Assembly (NCBI RefSeq): GCF_003205495.1
Contig: NZ_QJRX01000001.1
Location: 310,001-374,000 of the forward strand
DNA from: Aquipseudomonas alcaligenes
Lineage (GTDB): Bacteria > Pseudomonadota > Gammaproteobacteria > Pseudomonadales > Pseudomonadaceae
Reading direction: 5' to 3'
Length of the DNA: 64,000 bases
A model generated the notes under the pieces. That model made no database searches. It saw only the letters and a list, made by a program, of their open reading frames with translations, and had not been told where the DNA came from. Shown here one piece after another: positions 58,470 to 64,000 of the stretch (its first letter is position 1; every line of letters begins with the position of its first letter). The position numbers and the translations under genes are program-made.

Positions 58470-58811
58470 ATGACCACGCCCGACTCACTGGAAAGACTGC
58501 TGGCCCGCGGGGTGGACAACGCCCTGCTGCGCTTCGGCCTGGGCAAGGCCTACCTCGACGGCGGCGATGCCGAGCGGGCCGCCGAGCACCTGCAGAAGTG
58601 CCTGGGCTTCGACCCCAACTACTCGGCGGCGTGGAAACTGCTGGGCCAGGCCTGCCAGCGCCAGGGCATGCTGGAGGAGGCGCGCCAGGCCTGGCACAAC
58701 GGCCTGGAGGTGGCGCGCAGGCGCGGCGACAAGCAGACGGAAAAGGAAATGACGGTGTTCCTGCGGCGCCTGGAGAAGGCCGCCGCCAGCCAGCAAGAGC
58801 AGGAAGACTGA
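58470..58811 (+). CDS. tetratricopeptide repeat protein (PA0015-like)
   Basis: 113 residues. Two TPR units are visible (NALLRFGLGKAYLDGGDAERAAEHLQKCLGFDP and YSAAWKLLGQACQRQGMLEEARQAWHNGLEVA). No signal peptide. TPR proteins mediate protein contacts; the partner is unknown. It ends the trkA-side cluster and converges with the PilZ gene, three bases from its stop. Confidence 0.88.
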   Translation: MTTPDSLERLLARGVDNALLRFGLGKAYLDGGDAERAAEHLQKCLGFDPNYSAAWKLLGQACQRQGMLEEARQAWHNGLEVARRRGDKQTEKEMTVFLRRLEKAAASQQEQED

Positions 58812-58814
58812 GGC

Positions 58815-59081
58815 TCAGTCGCGCTGGAACACCAGCGCCACTCCGCTGGGCTCGAAGCGCACCACGCGCAGCTGCACCACCGGGGCCTCCATCGGCAGGC
58901 CCTGGACCTGGCCGTTGAACACCTCGCCGATCTGCAGCAGGCGCTGGGCATCATCGATCACCACGAACACGCCACTCTCGGAAATGTCGCGGGTGGTCAC
59001 CAGCATCTGGCCGTGCAGCGGGTGGTCGATGCGCAGCTGGACCTTGAGCGGGGTACGCTTGTGCTCGCGCTTGTTGTCCAT
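58815..59081 (-). CDS. PilZ-domain protein
   Basis: 88 residues, essentially a single PilZ domain: KREHKRTPLKVQLRI carries the RxxxR-type region and DISESGVFVV the (D/N)xSxxG motif. Together these bind cyclic di-GMP, so it is a likely receptor for that messenger. Context matches PA0012. It lies 58 bases after the acyltransferase gene on the same strand. Confidence 0.9.
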   Translation of the reverse strand: MDNKREHKRTPLKVQLRIDHPLHGQMLVTTRDISESGVFVVIDDAQRLLQIGEVFNGQVQGLPMEAPVVQLRVVRFEPSGVALVFQRD

Positions 59082-59139
59082 GCCAGTCCCGTTGATCTGC
59101 AGCGAATGGTTCAGACGGTAATAGCTATCGCCTGGCGCA

Positions 59140-60027
59140 TCAATACCACTTCTTCTCGCCCTGTGGGCGCTTCTTGAAGCGCTTCATGCTCCACATGTAC
59201 TGGCTGGGCGCTACGCGCACCTGCTTCTCGATACCGGCATTCAGTGCCGCCACGGCCGCCTCGATATCCTCGCCATACAGCGCCTCGGGGGCTTCCTCGA
59301 TGACCACCCGGTAGCCGCTGCCATCGTCCAGGCGCAGGGCATGCATGAATACGGCCTCGGCCTTGCGCCCCAGCACCAGCGAAGGCACGAACTTGCTGGT
59401 CAGGGTCGGCACGCCGAAGAAGGGCACGAACACGCCGCTGGACAGGCTCGGCTCGGGATCGGCGGCGATGCCGATCACGCCGCCTTTGCGCAGGCGCTTG
59501 ATCAGGCTGAGGATGCCTTCCTTGGTCGAGGGCGCCAGCTCGTTGCCCAGCTGGGTGCGCTGGCGGATCAGCAGCTCGTCGACCGCCTTGAGCTTGGGCG
59601 GGCGGTACAGGATGCTCGGCTGGCACAGCGAGCAGACGTACTGCAGCAGCAGTTCCCAGTTGCCCAGGTGGCTGCTGATCAGCACCACGCCTTTGCCGGA
59701 TGCCAGCGCGCGCTGCAGCACCTCGCTGCCATCGACCTGGCGAATCAGCTGCAACGACTTGCGCGCCGGCCAGATCCAGGCGCAGGCGCTTTCGGTCAGG
59801 GTCCTGCCGATATCCCTGAGGCTCTGTCCTACCAGGCGCTCGCGCTCGGCCTCGTCCAGCTGCGGGAAGCACTTGGCCAGGTTGATGCGCACCACCTCGC
59901 GCGAGCGGTTGGGCAGCTTCCACATCAGCCAGCCGATGGCACTGCCGACCGCCTGCGCGGCACGCCAGGGCAGCAGCGCGAACACGCGAAGAAAACCCAC
60001 TACCAGGGCGCCTTTGAGCTTCTCCAC
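59140..60027 (-). CDS. lipid A lauroyl/acyltransferase family protein (HtrB/LpxL type)
   Basis: 295 residues from a GTG start (GGGAG upstream). One N-terminal membrane anchor and the LpxL/HtrB catalytic HX4E in SSHLGNWELL (His and Glu), then the PSKEG/substrate region (NELAPSTKEGILSL). It transfers acyl chains to lipid A or another glycolipid in the inner membrane. PA0011 of P. aeruginosa is the equivalent. Convergent with nothing; divergent gap to tag is small. Confidence 0.9.
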   Translation of the reverse strand: MEKLKGALVVGFLRVFALLPWRAAQAVGSAIGWLMWKLPNRSREVVRINLAKCFPQLDEAERERLVGQSLRDIGRTLTESACAWIWPARKSLQLIRQVDGSEVLQRALASGKGVVLISSHLGNWELLLQYVCSLCQPSILYRPPKLKAVDELLIRQRTQLGNELAPSTKEGILSLIKRLRKGGVIGIAADPEPSLSSGVFVPFFGVPTLTSKFVPSLVLGRKAEAVFMHALRLDDGSGYRVVIEEAPEALYGEDIEAAVAALNAGIEKQVRVAPSQYMWSMKRFKKRPQGEKKWY

Positions 60028-60081
60028 TGAGCACTCCCGAATCTGCGAAGGCCGGCATTGTAACGGCTGTGACCGCCGGGT

Positions 60082-60633
60082 TCAGCCTCGCAGTGCGTGA
60101 TAGCGGTCGCAGTCGGTCGTATGGTCCATGACCATGCCGGCCGCCTGCATGTAGGCATAGCAGATGGTCGGCCCGACGAAGGTGAAGCCCAGCTTCTTCA
60201 GGGCCTTGCTCATCGCATCGGCCTCCGGCGTCACCGCCGGCACCTCGTGGCGGCCGCTGAAATGGTTGATCCTCGGCGCGCCGCCGACGAAGGACCAGAG
60301 CAGCGCCACCGGGTCGTCCAGCTGCAGCCAGGCCTGCGCATTCTGCCGCGCGGCCCTGAGCTTGAGGCGGTTGCGGATGATGCCGGGGTCCTGCATCAGC
60401 ACCTCGATCTCCGCATCGCTCATCTGCGCCAGGCGCTGCACGTCGAAGTTCCACAGCACCTGGCGATAGCGCTCGCGCTTCTTCAGCACGGTGATCCACG
60501 CCAGCCCGGCCTGGAAGCCTTCCAGCAGCAGCAGCTCGAACAGGCGCTCGGCATCGCGCAGCGGCACGCCCCATTCCTGGTCGTGGTAGGCGATGTACAG
60601 CGGGTCGTCGTTGCACCAGAAACAGCGCGGCAT
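60082..60633 (-). CDS. tag: 3-methyladenine DNA glycosylase I
   Basis: 183 residues. The zinc snap and family motif begin the protein (PRCFWCNDDPLYIAYHDQEWGVP) and close it (MMDHTTDCDRYHAL pattern with Cys/His), matching Tag. It excises 3-methyladenine from alkylated DNA. A near-perfect LexA box lies 48-67 bases upstream, overlapping the -35 region, so SOS induction is likely. E. coli Tag is constitutive, making this notable. Confidence 0.94.
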   Translation of the reverse strand: MPRCFWCNDDPLYIAYHDQEWGVPLRDAERLFELLLLEGFQAGLAWITVLKKRERYRQVLWNFDVQRLAQMSDAEIEVLMQDPGIIRNRLKLRAARQNAQAWLQLDDPVALLWSFVGGAPRINHFSGRHEVPAVTPEADAMSKALKKLGFTFVGPTICYAYMQAAGMVMDHTTDCDRYHALRG

Positions 60634-60665
60634 GGCAGTGGCACCTGATAAGGAGGTCGAGCCGA

Positions 60666-60692
60666 ACTATAGCCGAACAATACTGTATGCAA
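60666..60692 (-). promoter_or_regulatory. tag promoter candidate
   Basis: On the minus strand TTGCAT (60692-60687) precedes TATAGT (60671-60666) with 15-base spacing. The LexA box at 60681-60700 covers the -35 element. Confidence 0.55.
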
Positions 60693-60700
60693 ATACAGTT
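60681..60700 (-). promoter_or_regulatory. LexA (SOS) box upstream of tag
   Basis: TACTGTATGCAAATACAGTT holds CTG-N10-CAG with an AT-rich core, the same class as the box at 27610-27629. It lies 48 bases before tag and about 100 before glyQ; tag is the more plausible target. Confidence 0.8.
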
Positions 60701-60754
60701 TAAAGCCTGGAAATGGCGCACGCCGCGCGGGGCTCATGGCCGCCGCCCTTGGGG

Positions 60755-60760
60755 TATACT
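60755..60760 (+). promoter_or_regulatory. -10 candidate for glyQS
   Basis: TATACT lies 40 bases before the glyQ GTG. A -35 hexamer is not convincing. Confidence 0.4.
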
Positions 60761-60799
60761 GCGCGGCTTTACGCCAACGCCTCGATACCGGTGAAATTC

Positions 60800-61747
60800 G
60801 TGAGCCAGAACAAGCCCGACGTGAGCACCTTCCAAGGCCTGATCCTCGCCCTGCAGAGCTACTGGGCCGAGCAGGGCTGCGTGATCCTGCAGCCCTACGA
60901 CATGGAAATGGGTGCCGGTACCTTCCACACCGCCACATTCCTGCGCGCCATCGGTCCGGAGACCTGGAACGCCGCCTATGTCCAGCCCTCGCGCCGCCCG
61001 GCCGACGGCCGCTACGGCGAGAACCCCAACCGCCTGCAGCACTACTACCAGTTCCAGGTGGTGCTGAAGCCGAACCCGGACAACATCCAGGACCTGTACC
61101 TGGAGTCGCTGCGCCGCATCGGCGTCGACACCCTGGTGCACGACATCCGCTTCGTCGAGGACAACTGGGAATCACCGACCCTCGGCGCCTGGGGCCTGGG
61201 CTGGGAAGTCTGGCTGAACGGCATGGAAGTCACCCAGTTCACCTACTTCCAGCAGGTCGGTGGCGTCGAGTGCTACCCGGTCACCGGCGAGATCACCTAC
61301 GGTCTCGAGCGCCTGGCCATGTACCTGCAGGGTGTCGACTCGGTGTATGACCTGGTCTACTCCGACGGCCCGTTCGGCAAGGTCACCTACGGCGACGTGT
61401 TCCACCAGAACGAAGTGGAGCAGTCCACCTTCAACTTCGAGCACGCCAACGTCGACAAGCTGTTCGACCTGTTCGACTTCTACGAGTCCGAAGCCAACCG
61501 CCTGATGGAGCTGCAGCTGCCGCTGCCGGCCTACGAAATGGTGATCAAGGCCTCGCACAGCTTCAACCTGCTCGACGCCCGTCGCGCCATCTCGGTGACC
61601 GCACGCCAGCAGTACATCCTGCGCGTGCGCACCCTGGCACGGAATATCGCCCAGAGCTACCTGCTGGCCCGCGCCAAGCTCGGCTTCCCGATGGCCACCC
61701 CCGAACTGCGTGACGAAGTCCTGGCCAAGCTGGAGATTGCAGAATGA
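60800..61747 (+). CDS. glyQ: glycyl-tRNA synthetase alpha chain
   Basis: 315 residues from GTG 60800 ([12 protein letters not shown]), the start that matches homologues; a GTG three codons upstream is also in frame. Signature stretches include [36 protein letters not shown] and [26 protein letters not shown] of this class II synthetase. It activates glycine with the beta chain GlyS. Its stop overlaps glyS (ATGA). Confidence 0.97.
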   Translation: MSQNKPDVSTFQGLILALQSYWAEQGCVILQPYDMEMGAGTFHTATFLRAIGPETWNAAYVQPSRRPADGRYGENPNRLQHYYQFQVVLKPNPDNIQDLYLESLRRIGVDTLVHDIRFVEDNWESPTLGAWGLGWEVWLNGMEVTQFTYFQQVGGVECYPVTGEITYGLERLAMYLQGVDSVYDLVYSDGPFGKVTYGDVFHQNEVEQSTFNFEHANVDKLFDLFDFYESEANRLMELQLPLPAYEMVIKASHSFNLLDARRAISVTARQQYILRVRTLARNIAQSYLLARAKLGFPMATPELRDEVLAKLEIAE

Positions 61748-63798
61748 GTGCACATGATTTCCTGGTCGAACTGGGCACCGAAGAGCTGCCACCCAAGGCC
61801 CTGAAGAGCCTCGGCGAGGCCTTCCTGGCGGGCGTCGAGAAAGGCCTCAAGGCCGCCGGCCTGGGCTACCAGAGCGCCCGCTACTACGCCGCGCCGCGCC
61901 GCCTGGCCGTGCTGGTCGAGGCCCTGGCCAGCCAGCAGCCGGACCGTACCGTCAACCTCGATGGCCCGCCCGTGCAGGCCGCCTTCGACAAGGACGGCAA
62001 CCCGACCCAGGCCGCCCTCGGCTTCGCCAAGAAGTGCGGCGTCGAGCTGAGCCAGATCGACCAGAGCGGCCCGAAGCTGAAGTTCAGCCAGAGCATCGCC
62101 GGGCAGAGCACCGTCAGCCTGCTGCCGGGCATAGTCGAAGCCTCCCTGAATGAGCTGCCGATCCCCAAGCGCATGCGCTGGGCCGCGCGCAAGGAAGAGT
62201 TCGTCCGTCCGACCCAGTGGCTGGTCATGCTGTTCGGCCAGCACGTGGTCGACTGCGAGATCCTCGCCCAGAAGGCCGGGCGCCTGTCCCGCGGCCACCG
62301 CTTCCACGCCAACTACGAGGTGGCGATCGAGAGCCCGGCCAGCTACTCCCACGACCTGCGCGGCGCCTTCGTGGTCGCCGACTTCGCCAAACGCCGCGAG
62401 CAGATCGCCAAGCGCGTCGAGGAACTGGCCAAGGCCGAGAACGGCAGCGCCATAGTGCCGCCGGCGCTGCTGGATGAGGTGACCGCCCTGGTCGAGTGGC
62501 CGGTGCCGCTGGTCTGCTCCTTCGAGGAACGCTTCCTCGAGGTGCCCCAGGAAGCCCTGATCGCCACCATGCAGGACAACCAGAAGTACTTCTGCCTGGT
62601 CGACGGCAACGGCAAGCTGCTGCCGCGCTTCATCACCGTGGCCAACATCGAGAGCAAGGACCCGGCGCAGATCGTCGCCGGCAACGAGAAGGTGGTGCGC
62701 CCGCGCCTGACCGACGCCGAGTTCTTCTTCAAGCAGGACAAGCGCCAGCCCCTGGAGCAACGCAACGAGCGCCTGGCCAACGTGGTGTTCCAGGCCCAGC
62801 TCGGCAGCGTGTTCGACAAGGCCGAGCGCGTGTCGAAACTCGCCGCCTTCATCGCCGAGCGTATCGGCGGTGACGCCAGCCGCGCCGCGCGCGCCGGCAT
62901 CCTGTCCAAGTGCGACCTGGCCAGCGAGATGGTCGGCGAGTTCCCGGAAATGCAGGGCATCGCCGGCTACTACTACGCCAAGCATGACGGCGAGCCGGAA
63001 GACGTGGCCCAGGCGCTGAACGAGCAGTACATGCCGCGCGGCGCCGGCGCCGAACTGCCGCAGACCCTGACCGGCGCCGCCGTGGCCGTGGCCGACAAGC
63101 TCGACACCCTGGTCGGCATCTTCGGTATCGGCATGCTGCCGACCGGTTCCAAGGACCCCTACGCCCTGCGCCGCGCCGCACTGGGCGTGCTGCGCATCCT
63201 GATCGAGAAGCAGCTGGACCTCGACCTGGTCGAGGCCGTTGGCTTCGCCATCGGCCTGTATGGCGACAAGGTCAAGGCCGAGGGCCTGGCGCCGCAGGTG
63301 CTGGACTTCATCTTCGACCGCCTGCGTGCACGCTACGAGGACGAAGGCGTGGACGTGGCCGTATACCAGGCCGTGCGCGCCCTGAGCCCGGCCGCACCAC
63401 TGGACTTCGACCAGCGCGTACAGGCCGTGCAGGCCTTCCGCCAGCTGCCGCAGGCCGCCGCCCTGGCCGCCGCCAACAAGCGCGTGTCGAACATCCTGGC
63501 CAAGGCCGAAGGCCAGCTGCCGGCTGTGGTGGACGCCAAGCTGCTGGAAGCCGGCGCCGAGCAGACCCTGGCCCAGGCCGTGGCTGCCGCCGCCCAGGCC
63601 GTGGCGCCGATGGCCGCCGCGCGCTGCTACCGCGAGGCCCTGGCCCAGCTGGCCAGCCTGCGCGAGCCGGTGGATGCCTACTTCGACGCGGTGATGGTCA
63701 ATGCCGAGGACGCTGCCGTGCGGGCCAACCGCCTGGCGCTGCTGAACCAGCTGCGCGGCCTGTTCCTCGGCGTCGCCGATATCTCCCTGCTGGGCTGA
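61744..63798 (+). CDS. glyS: glycyl-tRNA synthetase beta chain
   Basis: 684 residues, the normal length, beginning [23 protein letters not shown], the conserved GlyS opening. It binds tRNA-Gly and completes the alpha2-beta2 enzyme. The HD-like and anticodon-binding regions span about 300-684. ATG overlaps the glyQ stop. Confidence 0.97.
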   Translation: MSAHDFLVELGTEELPPKALKSLGEAFLAGVEKGLKAAGLGYQSARYYAAPRRLAVLVEALASQQPDRTVNLDGPPVQAAFDKDGNPTQAALGFAKKCGVELSQIDQSGPKLKFSQSIAGQSTVSLLPGIVEASLNELPIPKRMRWAARKEEFVRPTQWLVMLFGQHVVDCEILAQKAGRLSRGHRFHANYEVAIESPASYSHDLRGAFVVADFAKRREQIAKRVEELAKAENGSAIVPPALLDEVTALVEWPVPLVCSFEERFLEVPQEALIATMQDNQKYFCLVDGNGKLLPRFITVANIESKDPAQIVAGNEKVVRPRLTDAEFFFKQDKRQPLEQRNERLANVVFQAQLGSVFDKAERVSKLAAFIAERIGGDASRAARAGILSKCDLASEMVGEFPEMQGIAGYYYAKHDGEPEDVAQALNEQYMPRGAGAELPQTLTGAAVAVADKLDTLVGIFGIGMLPTGSKDPYALRRAALGVLRILIEKQLDLDLVEAVGFAIGLYGDKVKAEGLAPQVLDFIFDRLRARYEDEGVDVAVYQAVRALSPAAPLDFDQRVQAVQAFRQLPQAAALAAANKRVSNILAKAEGQLPAVVDAKLLEAGAEQTLAQAVAAAAQAVAPMAAARCYREALAQLASLREPVDAYFDAVMVNAEDAAVRANRLALLNQLRGLFLGVADISLLG

Positions 63799-63843
63799 CG
63801 GGCATACCGGGCGGCCCTGCCGCCCGGTCACCCGGGACATTGC

Positions 63844-64000
63844 ATGAAACTGCTGATTCTCGACCGCGACGGCGTCATCAACGAAGACTCCGACGCCTAC
63901 ATCAAGTCGCTCGACGAGTGGATTCCCATCCCCGGTTCGATCGATGCCATCGCCCGCCTCAGCCAGGCCGGCTGGACCGTGGCCGTGGCCACCAACCAGT
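63844..64000 (+). CDS. gmhB: D-glycero-beta-D-manno-heptose 1,7-bisphosphate 7-phosphatase, 5' part
   Basis: 52 residues seen before the window ends, starting MKLLILDRDGVINEDSDAYIKSLDEW. DRDGVIN is the HAD motif I with both catalytic Asp; IPIPGSIDAIARLSQAGWTVAVATNQ reaches motif II (TNQ). GmhB removes the 7-phosphate in heptose synthesis for the LPS core. It follows glyS by 45 bases, as in Pseudomonas. Confidence 0.93.
   Translation, partial: MKLLILDRDGVINEDSDAYIKSLDEWIPIPGSIDAIARLSQAGWTVAVATNQ

Noticed and set aside
60681..60700. LexA control of glyQS rather than tag
   Set aside because: The box is ~55 bases upstream of the glyQ -10 candidate and does not overlap it, whereas it covers the tag -35. 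SOS control of an essential synthetase would also be unexpected.
61657..63840. Minus-strand open frame of 727 codons
   Set aside because: Exactly antisense to glyS; composition typical of a shadow.

Overview
The window is GC-rich chromosomal DNA from a Pseudomonas-type gammaproteobacterium. Gene content, protein sequences and gene order match blocks that flank the replication origin in Pseudomonas (from memory, PAO1 PA5487-PA5505, PA0102-PA0113, PA0055-PA0069, PA0034-PA0036 and PA0006-PA0025). It is almost entirely core genome. I see no rRNA, tRNA, prophage, insertion sequence, CRISPR array or integron. The real genes are densely packed, and nearly every one casts a long antisense shadow ORF because of the base composition.

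Layout. 1-4.1 kb (minus): a truncated GGDEF diguanylate cyclase, an EEP-family phosphatase, dsbA, cytochrome c4 and a small c5-like cytochrome. 4.3-8.0 kb: engB and polA converge on an intergenic small RNA that looks like ErsA, with a sigma-22/AlgU-like promoter and a strong terminator. 8.1-9.3 kb: DUF2782 protein and thrB. 9.4-12.4 kb: zinc uptake (znuA divergent from zur-znuC-znuB, with a Zur-box candidate). 12.5-16.1 kb: a periplasmic coiled-coil protein and the metNIQ methionine importer. 16.1-24.7 kb (minus, one small gene opposed): a complete aa3-type cytochrome c oxidase cluster with subunits (coxB, coxA, coxC), copper and assembly factors (ctaG/Cox11, Sco, SURF1) and heme A synthesis (cyoE, ctaA).

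25.0-36.4 kb: conserved protein, beta-carbonic anhydrase, a radical SAM protein behind a LexA box, prlC-yheV, gamma-carbonic anhydrase, a lipoprotein aminopeptidase, two paralogous small lipoproteins, a flavin-dependent oxidoreductase, a DsbM-like/MBL-fold pair and a LysR regulator. 36.4-42.6 kb: DUF1161 protein, dodecin, trpI divergent from trpBA, a small charged protein, an M14 carboxypeptidase and another LysR regulator. 42.6-45.9 kb: a glutamylpolyamine catabolic operon (oxidase, cupin regulator, glutamine synthetase-like ligase) preceded by a long dyad element.

45.9-64.0 kb: a membrane HExxH protein, pbpG, an EamA transporter, aroE, hemF, qor, tsaC, dprA, the LysM protein tsaP, def-fmt-rsmB-trkA, a TPR protein, a PilZ protein, a lipid A-type acyltransferase, tag (with a second LexA box), glyQ-glyS and the start of gmhB. 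The last block is the standard neighbourhood a few kilobases from dnaA/oriC in Pseudomonas.

The most informative non-coding signals are the ErsA-like sRNA, two near-ideal LexA boxes (radical SAM gene and tag), the Zur box, a TrpI-type dyad, a stress-type promoter for the oxidase cluster and the polyamine-operon dyad. I did not find convincing evidence of a wholly new multi-gene system.
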